From the NCBI RefSeq assembly GCF_025917685.1, contig NZ_CP089518.1, positions 4,279,001-4,343,000 of the forward strand: a DNA stretch of 64,000 bases, read 5' to 3'. Under the pieces are notes generated by a model, which was not told the DNA's origin, did not search any database, and worked only from the letters and a program-made list of their open reading frames with translations. Both the position numbers and the translations under genes were made by a program. The DNA is from Bacillus cereus. Lineage in GTDB: Bacteria > Bacillota > Bacilli > Bacillales > Bacillaceae_G. Below, in pieces: positions 39,377 to 47,463 of the stretch. Numbering within the stretch: the first letter of the stretch is position 1; each line of letters begins with the position of its first letter.

Positions 39377-39709
39377 TTGAATACAAAGAATAAAAAAATA
39401 ACATTGGGAACTCTTTTACTAACTTCAATCATTGGAGTTATCGGTGTATCTATTTACTTCACATATTATGGTACCCCTTGGGGAAAACAAGCAGCAATTA
39501 CGGAATCAAAGAATTATATTACAAAATACTTTAATCTAGATGCAGAAGTCAAAAATACTTCTTACGATGCTAAAATGAATAGCTATGCAATCTCCTTTGA
39601 AACAAGTACCGACGGAGAGTTTACTATCGAATATAAAAGTCCTAATAACTTTAACATTTCTCCAGGAGTGCAGGAGTATTTAAGTAAACACTACAAATTA
39701 ACAAAGTAG
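39377..39709 (+). CDS. Small membrane-anchored protein, DUF3139-like
   Basis: A 110-residue protein with one N-terminal helix (about 10-30) and a soluble outer part: YYGTPWGKQAAITESKNYITKYFN, then alternating beta-type sequence. The YG-P-G start and helix-then-strand pattern resemble DUF3139 proteins of Bacillus, whose role is unknown. The TTG start at 39377 follows ACGGGGA by 7 bases. It stands alone between two terminators. Confidence 0.75.
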   Translation: MNTKNKKITLGTLLLTSIIGVIGVSIYFTYYGTPWGKQAAITESKNYITKYFNLDAEVKNTSYDAKMNSYAISFETSTDGEFTIEYKSPNNFNISPGVQEYLSKHYKLTK

Positions 39710-39729
39710 TAACGAAGCATACATATACA

Positions 39730-39760
39730 AAAAAGAGTTGGTGTAACGCCAACTCTTTTT
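39730..39760. terminator. Bidirectional terminator
   Basis: AAAAAGAGTTGG (39730-39741) pairs with CCAACTCTTTTT (39749-39760), between the converging DUF3139-like and ABC permease genes. Confidence 0.85.
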
Positions 39761-39772
39761 TACGTATTCTTA

Positions 39773-40468
39773 TCATACTGTTATATCTTCCTTCTCTATA
39801 TTTTTAATTCCGTAATATGCAATCGCAACTCCAATCGCTGCAAATGTGAATTGAAGAGGAAGAAACGTCGCTATAGGAAATATGGACGGGTTATTAATTG
39901 CGATTAATACAACGATAATAGAAGAAACGATTGTAGCTGGCACAGAACGTTTACGCATCCCGAAATATAGAGGAATTAAGCTTATTCCTGCCGTGGCAAT
40001 GGCTAAAGGAATAAGATTTATCCCTTCTTGAATCAATTGATCTACTGTGAATGAATTAGGAAGAATTGAAAAATAACTATCTATCCCAAAGAAAATTCCT
40101 ACTACTAAAATGTTAGATACAATAACTGTTATAAATGTTAATGTCGCTGTAATAGCCAACTTACTAGCCATCATTTTCTTTCGGTTAATTGGATAAGAAA
40201 ACATGAGTAGTATTGTTTTACTTTTATATTCATCAATTATTAACTTGGCTATTAGTACGCCACCAAAAATAATAAATGTTGCTCTTACTAACGCACTAGC
40301 CATCGACAAAATTATCTGCGGATCCCTTATTTTTGGATCCCCTTCTATTTGAGCAACGATACTAACGAAGATTAGTAGTGCCAGTATAACGATATTCGCA
40401 ATAACCGCTCTCTTCACATACCATCCGAGCTTAAACTTCTTCAATTCTAGCTTCATAAGACGTAGCAT
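39773..40468 (-). CDS. ABC-2 type permease (YcbO-like), second copy
   Basis: A 231-residue permease with six hydrophobic segments and the start MLRLMKLELKKFKLGWY. It is a paralogue of the permease at 41400-42137 (same start, IIDEYKSKTI loop, SLIPLFFGMRKRS-like motif). Two related permeases in one operon probably form a heterodimeric channel with the ATPase encoded at 42326. Last gene of the operon. Confidence 0.85.
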   Translation of the reverse strand: MLRLMKLELKKFKLGWYVKRAVIANIVILALLIFVSIVAQIEGDPKIRDPQIILSMASALVRATFIIFGGVLIAKLIIDEYKSKTILLMFSYPINRKKMMASKLAITATLTFITVIVSNILVVGIFFGIDSYFSILPNSFTVDQLIQEGINLIPLAIATAGISLIPLYFGMRKRSVPATIVSSIIVVLIAINNPSIFPIATFLPLQFTFAAIGVAIAYYGIKNIEKEDITV

Positions 40469-40492
40469 GATAGTCCTCCTTTCATTTTAAAT

Positions 40493-41365
40493 TTAATTGA
40501 TATAAATCGCCCCTGTTTCACTTAAAATCTTCACTTCGTTTTTTGCATCACCGATGGTTCCTTCTTTTACCTTTTCTGTATTTTTATCTTTCTTAAGTCC
40601 GTTTACATTCACCATTATGTCAGACGAATTACTTTTAGCCATAAGTTTCAAAGAAGTCGGAACACCCTTATACCGTACGCCAATATCCCCTGATTTTGTT
40701 TCTACAAATAATGATTTTCCTTCTGTCATATCTTTCAGTAATACTTCACCAGATGTTGAAGTGATGTTCATATTTTCATTTTTTATATTTTTCACATAAT
40801 TATCGCCAGTAGTAGAAGTTATATTTACTTCTTGTAATGAACTATCTTTTAACATTAAATCTCCACTTTCGGATATGAACTCACCCTTATCTGCCGATAG
40901 TCCTACAATCATTTCATCTCCAGACTTGCCTTTTGTCACGATACTTTTTACTACTATATCGCTTATTTTCACATCGCCCGATTTATTATTTAATACAATT
41001 TTATCTATTTCTTTCTTCGGAATAGCTATAGATATACTATTTTTCTTCCGAAACGTAAAACCATTAAAAAATCTGGTCGCCTTTTGTTTTTGCTTAATCA
41101 CAACTTTATTTCCTTCATGTTCTATTTCGATGGGATCTAAATCTTTATCTGCTCGTTGGCCTTGAGCAGAAATCACTATTTTGTTAGCTTCTGTGCTTTT
41201 AAATTCAATATCCCAGTTTTCATTGTCCACTTCTATTTCTTTTATATTATTTATCTCAAAAGACTTTTCTTTCTTAAAATCTTTCCCCTGAAATGTCTTA
41301 AACCCAAAAACTACACTAGCAATTATAAGCAATAAAATAGCACTTACTATTATTTTTTTCACCAT
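40493..41365 (-). CDS. DUF4097-family protein (putative surface beta-helix)
   Basis: A 290-residue protein with an N-terminal membrane/signal helix (about 4-23), then repeated beta motifs such as NKSGDVKISDIVVKS, GKSGDEMIVGLSADKG, STTGDNYVKNI, TSGEVLLKDM and KSGDIGVRYKG. This is the DUF4097 (putative adhesin) pattern, likely a beta-solenoid outside the membrane. It lies between the two permease genes of an ABC operon, 24 and 34 bp from them, so it is probably part of the same envelope-stress or antimicrobial-response unit. Confidence 0.85.
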   Translation of the reverse strand: MVKKIIVSAILLLIIASVVFGFKTFQGKDFKKEKSFEINNIKEIEVDNENWDIEFKSTEANKIVISAQGQRADKDLDPIEIEHEGNKVVIKQKQKATRFFNGFTFRKKNSISIAIPKKEIDKIVLNNKSGDVKISDIVVKSIVTKGKSGDEMIVGLSADKGEFISESGDLMLKDSSLQEVNITSTTGDNYVKNIKNENMNITSTSGEVLLKDMTEGKSLFVETKSGDIGVRYKGVPTSLKLMAKSNSSDIMVNVNGLKKDKNTEKVKEGTIGDAKNEVKILSETGAIYIN

Positions 41366-41399
41366 TCATACCCCAGTTTGTTGTTGTTTTAGGCCTGCT

Positions 41400-42137
41400 T
41401 CACGCCACATCGATCTTGTCGATTTTACGATACGATAGATAACTAATGAAAATTCCTAATAAACAGAGCACAATTGGGATAACTATAAAATCATACATAT
41501 TTACTTGACCGTTTCCAGCACCAACATTACCGTTAATTATCATCCCAATTATTACTGCAGAAGTAATCGTTGTCGGTGTCGATTTCTTTCTCATCCCAAA
41601 AAATAAAGGAATTAAACTTATACCAGATATCATAAATGCACTTATAAAAGTAGACGGAACGGTGGCTATTATTTCACCCATCGTAATAGGTGTTTCAATC
41701 AGTCCCATCATTGGGTTCATAAAATATATGAGCAAACTAATAGTGAAAGTAGCAATAGTCATGCTCACAAAACAAAAACTAAAAACAATTGTTAATTTCG
41801 CCCTCATTAACATTTTCCTTTGCAGTGGGTACATAAACAATAGTTGTATTGTTTTGTTCTTATACTCATCAATTACTAAACGTGACAAAATGATCGAACT
41901 AAAAATAAGAAATGTCATCCTAATAAAGATGTTTGCTAAAGTCATATATTTTGTGAAATCAGTGAGCGCCGCATCTACTTCATCTTTCGCTCCCAACCCC
42001 ATAAGACTTACCGCAGCAAAAATTGCTATAATACAAATTGCTACACTTTTAAAGTAATTAGATAATTTATGTTTTTTCCACTCTAGCTTCATTAATCTAA
42101 GCATACTTTTCCACTCTAGCTTCATTAATCTAAGCAT
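41400..42137 (-). CDS. ABC-2 type permease (YcbO-like), with duplicated N-terminus
   Basis: A 245-residue permease with six hydrophobic segments. ATG 42137 lies 10 bases after GGAGG. The first 22 residues are a tandem repeat of 11 (MLRLMKLEWKS then MLRLMKLEWKK), from a perfect 33-bp duplication that includes a second ATG at 42104. The sister permease downstream has only one copy, so the upstream copy is the extra one. The rest is intact: VIDEYKNKTIQLLFMYPLQRK and SLIPLFFGMRKKS. Confidence 0.87.
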   Translation of the reverse strand: MLRLMKLEWKSMLRLMKLEWKKHKLSNYFKSVAICIIAIFAAVSLMGLGAKDEVDAALTDFTKYMTLANIFIRMTFLIFSSIILSRLVIDEYKNKTIQLLFMYPLQRKMLMRAKLTIVFSFCFVSMTIATFTISLLIYFMNPMMGLIETPITMGEIIATVPSTFISAFMISGISLIPLFFGMRKKSTPTTITSAVIIGMIINGNVGAGNGQVNMYDFIVIPIVLCLLGIFISYLSYRKIDKIDVA

Positions 42138-42139
42138 AC
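42074..42139. repeat. Perfect 33-bp tandem duplication at a start codon
   Basis: Positions 42074-42106 and 42107-42139 are identical. Each copy holds an ATG and the first codons of the permease, so the gene carries two in-frame starts 33 bp apart with only the outer one behind a ribosome site. Confidence 0.95.
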
Positions 42140-42171
42140 AAACCACGCCTCCATTCTTTATATAACTCTCT

Positions 42172-42333
42172 CTACGCTGCTAACATTCTAATTCCAGCAG
42201 TAACTACGCTTAACATTCCTATCACTAGTAGAATTAACAACCATTTCCGCTCTGGTTTCCTATAATATAAAATCCCACTTATGAACATTACGATTAATCC
42301 GCTTACGAGATTCAACAACAATCCATTAAGCAT
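42172..42333 (-). CDS. Small 53-residue membrane protein within the ABC operon
   Basis: A short gene between the ATPase and permease genes. The predicted peptide starts MLNGLLLNLVSGLIVMF, continues YYRKPERKWLLILLVIG and ends RMLAA, giving two hydrophobic helices joined by a basic loop. ATG 42333 has AGAGGG 6 bases upstream and overlaps the ATPase gene end by 8 bp, which suggests translational coupling. It may be a small subunit or regulator of the transporter. No family recognised. Confidence 0.7.
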   Translation of the reverse strand: MLNGLLLNLVSGLIVMFISGILYYRKPERKWLLILLVIGMLSVVTAGIRMLAA

Positions 42334-43249
42334 GAATGCCCTCTCCATCCATTACATTTAAGAAATACTCCTCTAAAGAACTATGTTTCTTATTAATACT
42401 TTCAATTTCTACATCGTTCATAATGAGTGCTTTTGAAATGGCTTGCTGCGTCGCCTTCACTTCATACACACGAATCATGTTTCCACTCATTATTTTGTAA
42501 TTTTTTATAGCGAGTTTATCTTCTAAAATATAAGCCGCACGTTTCACATCTGGAGTCGTAATTTCAATATACTCTGTTTGTTTTCCGTTAATACTCTTCA
42601 TTGAAACTTCTTTTATTAGTTTTCCATTTTGAATCACACCAATTGTATCTGCCATTTGTTCCATCTCACCTAAAATATGACTAGAGACTAATAACGTAAT
42701 GCCATATTCTTTGCAAAGCATTTTAAATAACTCTCGTAACTCTTTAATACCAATTGGATCTAAGCCATTAATTGGTTCATCTAAAATGAGAAGCTCTGGT
42801 TTTGTCATGATCGCCCTTGCAATACCGAGTCGTTGTTTCATTCCTAATGAAAAATCTTTTACTTTTTTATTATCTATGCCGTGTAGTTTCACTAAATTTA
42901 ACGCATGGTCAATTGCGTTTTTATCGTAATAGCCCATATATTCACAATGTAACTCTAAGTTTTCTTTCGCCGTTAATTTATCATAAAAGATTGGATATTC
43001 AATAATTGTCCCCATTCTTTTTAATACTTCATAAGATGTGTCTGTTAACTTCTCACCGAAAATTTCAATATCACCGCTCGTCGGTTTTATTAAATTTGTA
43101 ATCATTTTCATAATCGTTGTTTTACCCGCGCCGTTCGGTCCTAAAAAGCCGTAAATCTCTCCTTTTTTCACATGCATATTAACACTAGAAATAACTTCTT
43201 TCCCTTTAAACACTTTCGTTAACTGGTTCGTTTTTAATATATATGTCAT
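42326..43249 (-). CDS. ABC transporter ATP-binding protein (YcbN/BcrA-like)
   Basis: A 307-residue ATPase with Walker A GPNGAGKT, signature FSLGMKQRLGIARAI, Walker B LLILDEPINGLDP and switch His in VSSHILGEM. Its length and C-terminal extension match B. subtilis YcbN and bacitracin-type BcrA exporters. It works with the two permeases downstream. The adjacent two-component system, as in B. subtilis ycbLMNO, suggests it is induced by a membrane-acting compound. Confidence 0.92.
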   Translation of the reverse strand: MTYILKTNQLTKVFKGKEVISSVNMHVKKGEIYGFLGPNGAGKTTIMKMITNLIKPTSGDIEIFGEKLTDTSYEVLKRMGTIIEYPIFYDKLTAKENLELHCEYMGYYDKNAIDHALNLVKLHGIDNKKVKDFSLGMKQRLGIARAIMTKPELLILDEPINGLDPIGIKELRELFKMLCKEYGITLLVSSHILGEMEQMADTIGVIQNGKLIKEVSMKSINGKQTEYIEITTPDVKRAAYILEDKLAIKNYKIMSGNMIRVYEVKATQQAISKALIMNDVEIESINKKHSSLEEYFLNVMDGEGIHA

Positions 43250-43348
43250 GTCACTTTCCCCTTTCGCACTGCTCTATATTTCTATAATAGACAACGGAAA
43301 TCTCTTTTTTCTTACCCGTTCCTTACAAATTCCTTACGCTGAAAAAAA

Positions 43349-43377
43349 AGCTTGTAGAATCTACTTCTCTACAAGCT
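43349..43377 (-). terminator. Terminator after the two-component genes
   Basis: AGCTTGTAGA (43349-43358) pairs with TCTACAAGCT (43368-43377), followed on the minus strand by TTTTTTTC. It overlaps the kinase stop and separates the regulators from the ABC operon. Confidence 0.85.
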
Positions 43378-44311
43378 AAAACTGCATCTTTGTTAATACA
43401 ACTGTAAAAACCGTTTTTTCATACGGCTTACTAGAAAGATAAATTTCTCCATCCATCGCTTCCACAAGCCTTTTCGTAATTGTTAACCCTAGACCACTTC
43501 CTTGGTACAATCTATTTCTTGAATCTTCAAGTGTGTACATACGCTCAAACACTTTATCAATATGAGATTCATCAATTCCTTTTCCTTTATCCCATACGTC
43601 TATATACACACTCGTTTCATCATCTCTTAAAGTCATACCAAGTGTCTTTCCATCGTCCCCATATGTAATCGCATTTGATATTAAATTATTCAATACTCTG
43701 CCTAATACTTCTACATTTCCAAGTGCATATATATTTCTTTCTGCTATATCAATATGGACATGAAAACCTTTCGTCGTCACTAAATCATAAAAAGATAAAA
43801 TCTTCTCGCGGCAAACTTCATTCATATTTACTTTTGTCATCTCGATTGCTTTGTCACCGGATTCTAATTTTGCTAAATCAAAAAACTTATGAATCAGTTC
43901 CATAACTTCCAGCGTTTTCGTATGCACCTTTTCAAGCAATATTTGCTGCTCTTCCTCATTTATCGTTTTATCCTTATTTAACATTTCTGTATATCCAAGA
44001 ATAACTGTTAGTGGTGTTTTTAAATCATGTGAAATATTTGAAAGCATTTTTCTCATTGAAATTTCCACTTTCGCATGATCTGCATTCGTTTTTTGTTTTG
44101 CATCTAATAAATGATTAATTGCCACTAATAACTTTTGCAATTCTGTATCATCCGTCATAATTAATAGCTTCTCACCAGTTTGTTCTTTTACAATTCGATT
44201 TAACTTCTCATACGTATAGCGTAAATTCCTACTACTATTTTTCCTAATTTTATATTGCACGTAAATAATGATAAGCAATATAATAATCACCACTGTTAAA
44301 AATACAACCAT
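43376..44311 (-). CDS. Sensor histidine kinase (YcbM-like)
   Basis: A 311-residue kinase with one N-terminal helix (about 2-19) and almost no extracellular part. The phosphoacceptor site is MLSNISHDLKTPLTVILGY (His near 95). The ATPase domain has NLISNAITYGDDG, DKGKGI and YQGSGLGLTITKRL. Same length as B. subtilis YcbM. Kinases of this intramembrane type often sense antimicrobial peptides through the membrane or the linked ABC transporter. Confidence 0.92.
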   Translation of the reverse strand: MVVFLTVVIIILLIIIYVQYKIRKNSSRNLRYTYEKLNRIVKEQTGEKLLIMTDDTELQKLLVAINHLLDAKQKTNADHAKVEISMRKMLSNISHDLKTPLTVILGYTEMLNKDKTINEEEQQILLEKVHTKTLEVMELIHKFFDLAKLESGDKAIEMTKVNMNEVCREKILSFYDLVTTKGFHVHIDIAERNIYALGNVEVLGRVLNNLISNAITYGDDGKTLGMTLRDDETSVYIDVWDKGKGIDESHIDKVFERMYTLEDSRNRLYQGSGLGLTITKRLVEAMDGEIYLSSKPYEKTVFTVVLTKMQF

Positions 44312-44312
44312 A

Positions 44313-45005
44313 CTACATCACTTCCAACTTATAGCCGATGCCCCATAACGTTTTAATATATTCTGGATTAGATGGATCACTTTCGATTTTCTCACGCAAT
44401 CTTCTCATATGAACATTAATAACGTTATCATCACCATAATATTCTTCATTCCAAACAAGCGTATATATTTGCGCTTTCGTAAAAACACGATTTTGATTCT
44501 TCACGAATAGCTTTAAAATCTCAAATTCTTTTAAAGTAAGTTTAAGCTGTCTTCCCTTTTTTTCCACAGTAAAATTAATTGGGTCAATTATTAAATCACC
44601 AATCTGAATGGCCTCATCTTTTGATTCCACAGCTGAATACTTTGTAGACCTTCGAATAGCGGCTTTTACACGTGCTGCCAATTCAATCATAGAAAATGGC
44701 TTACAAATGTAATCATCTGCTCCAAGTCCTAACCCAACAGCTTTATCAACATCTGTATCTTTTGCCGACATCATTAAAATCGGCACCGCACTTTTTTCTC
44801 GAATGATTCGCACAACCTCTAAGCCATCTAACTTCGGCATCATAATATCGAGGATAATCAAATCAAATGAACCTTTTAAAAATGCGTTAACTCCTTCTTC
44901 TCCGTCAGATGCGATTGTAACTTGAAAACCTTCTTTTACTAAATATGTTTCAACCATCTCTTGAATTGAGATGTCATCTTCAACTAATAAAATATGATGT
45001 GACAT
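44313..45005 (-). CDS. OmpR-family response regulator (YcbL-like)
   Basis: A 230-residue regulator. The receiver has EDD near residue 9-10, the phosphorylation Asp in DLIILDIMMPKLDG, and the Lys in DDYICKPF. The C-terminal winged helix (about 130-230) ends with VINVHMRRLREKIESDPSNPEYIKTLWGIGYKLE. It is 1 bp upstream of the kinase gene and probably controls the ABC operon downstream. Confidence 0.94.
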   Translation of the reverse strand: MSHHILLVEDDISIQEMVETYLVKEGFQVTIASDGEEGVNAFLKGSFDLIILDIMMPKLDGLEVVRIIREKSAVPILMMSAKDTDVDKAVGLGLGADDYICKPFSMIELAARVKAAIRRSTKYSAVESKDEAIQIGDLIIDPINFTVEKKGRQLKLTLKEFEILKLFVKNQNRVFTKAQIYTLVWNEEYYGDDNVINVHMRRLREKIESDPSNPEYIKTLWGIGYKLEVM

Positions 45006-45176
45006 ATTTCTATCCCCTTTTTTTTACAAACATTAACATTTTAATTGTATCGTAACGAAGGAATGCTGGAAAGAATTATATGAATTTTCAAACCAACTTC
45101 CCTTCCTTCCCTAACAATGATATGATAAAATTCACTACTATTGTTCATAATTAACTTTATATAAAGGAGACTTATC

Positions 45177-45350
45177 ATGTCAGAAAACAAAAAAGTAAGC
45201 TTAGCTGATTTAATGCGCGAACAACTTGCAAAGAAAAAGCAAGGAAATGGAAATGCTGCAAACAATACGAATCAAAGCCAAGCAACGAAAAAATTACAAA
45301 ACCAACAAACGAAGAAAACAAACAACCAACGTAGACGTACAGGTGTGTAA
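45177..45350 (+). CDS. Small basic protein upstream of ywbE
   Basis: A 57-residue Lys/Gln/Asn-rich protein starting MSENKKVSLADLMREQLAKKKQ and ending RRRTGV. ATG 45177 follows AAAGGAGA. Its stop codon is directly followed by the ywbE ATG with no spacing, so the two are cotranslated. It looks largely disordered and could bind nucleic acid; no function known. Confidence 0.75.
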   Translation: MSENKKVSLADLMREQLAKKKQGNGNAANNTNQSQATKKLQNQQTKKTNNQRRRTGV

Positions 45351-45545
45351 ATGAACGGACAAAAACGATCTAACATTTCATCAGGTCTTGAAGTTGATAT
45401 TGTATTAAAACAAGATCAACGTACAGGCAAGCTAACAAGAGGAATTGTAAAAGATATTTTAACTAACTCTCCCTCTCATCCTCACGGTATTAAAGTACGA
45501 TTGCAGGATGGGCAAGTTGGCAGAGTACAAAATATCGTTCAATAA
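45351..45545 (+). CDS. ywbE: YwbE family protein (DUF2196)
   Basis: A 64-residue protein with the YwbE pattern: SGLEVDIVLKQDQRTGKLTRGIVKDILTNSPSHPHGIKVRLQDGQVGRVQNI, a small beta-barrel of KOW/SH3-like type. It is conserved in bacteria and fungi; its role is unknown. Like B. subtilis, it sits next to the YwbD-type rRNA methyltransferase. Confidence 0.9.
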   Translation: MNGQKRSNISSGLEVDIVLKQDQRTGKLTRGIVKDILTNSPSHPHGIKVRLQDGQVGRVQNIVQ

Positions 45546-45546
45546 G

Positions 45547-45578
45547 AAAAGGAGCTCAAGTAAACTCGAGCTCCTTTT
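45547..45578. terminator. Bidirectional terminator between ywbE and the methyltransferase
   Basis: AAAAGGAGCTC (45547-45557) pairs with GAGCTCCTTTT (45568-45578), followed by T-run. Confidence 0.85.
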
Positions 45579-45584
45579 TCTTTA

Positions 45585-46784
45585 TTACCCTTTAATTTTC
45601 TCGATGAAAACTACTTTTAAATAGTCTCCCTCTTTAAACTGATCAATTGTACGGAAATCTTCTGGTAAAGAGTGTTCTTCTAATATTTTATATTTGCCAT
45701 TCATTTCTTTAAATGCTGTATCGATAAAACCTTTAAACTTTTTCATATCGAACGCGCTACAATTTGTAGAAGCAACGATAATACCGTTATTTTCTGTAAT
45801 CGCGATTGTTTCTTTTAATAAGTTTTTATAGTCTTTCGCTGCGCTAAATGTATATTTTTTAGAGCGTGCAAAACTTGGAGGATCAAGTACCACCATATCA
45901 AATTTCATCTTTTTCTTAGCTGCATATTTGAAATATAAAAATACATCTTCTACGATAATGTCTTGTGCTTCGTAATCAATTTCATTTACACTAAACTGCT
46001 CAATTGTTTTACTTAAACTACGATTGGCAAGGTCAACACTTGTTGTTTTACTTGCGCCGCCAAGTGCTGCAAATACAGAGAATGCTCCTGTATAAGAGAA
46101 CATATTTAAAACCGTTCTTCCTTGTGCATATGTATCACGAATTTGTTTTCGAACGTTACGCTGATCTAAAAATACACCAACCATCGCCCCGTCATTTAAA
46201 TATACAGCAAAGTTTACACCGTTTTCTTTTACGATAAGTGGGAACTCACCGCGCTCTCCTGCTACGAAATCATCGCCTTCAATGTATTTTCCTTTCGTAT
46301 CAAAACGCTTTTTCTCATAAATACCTTTAAAGTTTGCTACTTTTTGAAGAGCTGCTATAATCTCATCTCTGAAAGTATAAATCCCTTCACTATACCAACT
46401 TACTACGTAATAACCGTCATAATAATCGATGATTAAGCCGCCAAGACCATCACCTTCACCATTTAGGGCACGGAATGCTGTCGTATCATTTGATTTGTAA
46501 AACTGTTTTCGTTTATGTAAGGCAGATTTGATTTTACTTTCAAAGAAAGATTGATTAATTTGTTCACTCTCTTTTCTCGTTAAAATCCAGCCGTATCCTT
46601 TATTTTGTTTTCCGTAATAGCCTTTTCCGATGAATTGGTTCTTCTCATCTACTACTTTGATGATTGTCCCTTCTTCACGTACATCATTTAAATTTTGAAT
46701 AGCATCTTTTAAAATAAGTGGATATCCACTTTTAATTTCTTTTATAAATTTCGGTTTTATTTTTATAGTTACTTCAGATCTCAT
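45585..46784 (-). CDS. RlmI/YwbD-like rRNA cytosine-C5 methyltransferase
   Basis: A 399-residue class I SAM methyltransferase. The N-terminal 75 residues form a PUA-like RNA-binding domain; the catalytic domain has VLNMFSYTGAFSVFAALGGA (SAM motif I), FDMVVLDPPSFARSK (motif IV) and STNCSAFD with the Cys typical of C5-cytosine enzymes. The family methylates 23S rRNA (RlmI) or related sites. Its leader contains two hairpins, described as separate features. Confidence 0.9.
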   Translation of the reverse strand: MRSEVTIKIKPKFIKEIKSGYPLILKDAIQNLNDVREEGTIIKVVDEKNQFIGKGYYGKQNKGYGWILTRKESEQINQSFFESKIKSALHKRKQFYKSNDTTAFRALNGEGDGLGGLIIDYYDGYYVVSWYSEGIYTFRDEIIAALQKVANFKGIYEKKRFDTKGKYIEGDDFVAGERGEFPLIVKENGVNFAVYLNDGAMVGVFLDQRNVRKQIRDTYAQGRTVLNMFSYTGAFSVFAALGGASKTTSVDLANRSLSKTIEQFSVNEIDYEAQDIIVEDVFLYFKYAAKKKMKFDMVVLDPPSFARSKKYTFSAAKDYKNLLKETIAITENNGIIVASTNCSAFDMKKFKGFIDTAFKEMNGKYKILEEHSLPEDFRTIDQFKEGDYLKVVFIEKIKG

Positions 46785-46800
46785 GTAATGTCTTCCTTTC

Positions 46801-46866
46801 CATTTGAATGCTTTCTAATTAGTAGGAAGCATGTAAAAAACGAGGCCGAAAAACAGCCTCGTTTCA
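46801..46866 (-). promoter_or_regulatory. Leader hairpins upstream of the methyltransferase gene
   Basis: On the minus strand a terminator-like hairpin AAACGAGGC ... GCCTCGTTT (46838-46866) runs into TTTTTT about 50 bases before the start codon, followed by a second hairpin (ATGCTT ... AAGCAT, near 46809-46834). A TATAGT box lies just upstream of the first. No other minus-strand gene precedes it, so it may be a transcription attenuator. Confidence 0.5.
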
Positions 46867-46991
46867 CTATACCATATTATCGCTTTGCTAGTACAACCCG
46901 CTCAGCCTTACACCTAATCGCGATATATTTACTAACTTATGAAATAAACATCATACTTTCAAAAAAAATTTTATATATTTCATTATTGTCA

Positions 46992-47020
46992 TTGACAATG
47001 ATAATGATTTTCATTATCAT
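46992..47020 (+). promoter_or_regulatory. isdG promoter with embedded Fur box
   Basis: TTGACA (46992-46997) and TATCAT (47015-47020) are 17 bp apart. The spacer contains GATAATGATTTTCATTATC (47000-47018), 18 of 19 positions to the Fur consensus, so iron-loaded Fur would block the promoter. Confidence 0.88.
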
Positions 47021-47072
47021 TTAATGTATATGGGTTCTTGAAAATATAGCTACATTTATAGGAGGAAGAAAC

Positions 47073-47396
47073 ATGATTATTGTTACAAATACAGCTAAAA
47101 TTACAAAGGGAAATGGACATAAATTAATTGAGCGTTTTAATAAAGTAGGTCAAGTCGAAACGATGCCAGGCTTTTTAGGATTAGAAGTGCTTTTAACGCA
47201 AAATACAGTTGATTATGATGAAGTAACAATTAGCACACGCTGGAATGCAAAAGAAGATTTCCAAGGTTGGACGAAGAGCTCAGCATTTAAAGATGCTCAC
47301 TCACACCAAGGCGGGATGCCAGAATATATTCTTGATAATAAAATCACTTACTACAATGTTGAAGTTGTACGTATGCCAATGGCTGCAGCACAGTAA
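47073..47396 (+). CDS. isdG: Haem-degrading monooxygenase IsdG
   Basis: A 107-residue ferredoxin-fold (ABM) haem oxygenase that frees iron from imported haem in the cytoplasm. The catalytic Asn (ITNTAKI-type, here VTNTAKI), Trp ([19 protein letters not shown]) and His (DAHSHQG) of the IsdG family are visible. AGGAGG precedes ATG 47073. Fur box in the promoter. It converges with srtB. Confidence 0.95.
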   Translation: MIIVTNTAKITKGNGHKLIERFNKVGQVETMPGFLGLEVLLTQNTVDYDEVTISTRWNAKEDFQGWTKSSAFKDAHSHQGGMPEYILDNKITYYNVEVVRMPMAAAQ

Positions 47397-47418
47397 ACAT
47401 ATTTCTTTTTTAAAGTAT

Positions 47419-47452
47419 AGAATATGAGAAGCGTTACCACTTCTCATATTCT
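47419..47452. terminator. Bidirectional terminator between isdG and srtB
   Basis: AGAATATGAGAAG (47419-47431) pairs with CTTCTCATATTCT (47440-47452), followed by GTACTTTTTA. Confidence 0.85.
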
Positions 47453-47463
47453 GTACTTTTTAT

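Noticed and set aside
41662..42057. 131-codon plus-strand frame opposite the YcbO-like permease
   Set aside because: Antisense shadow of a hydrophobic gene; no start signals.
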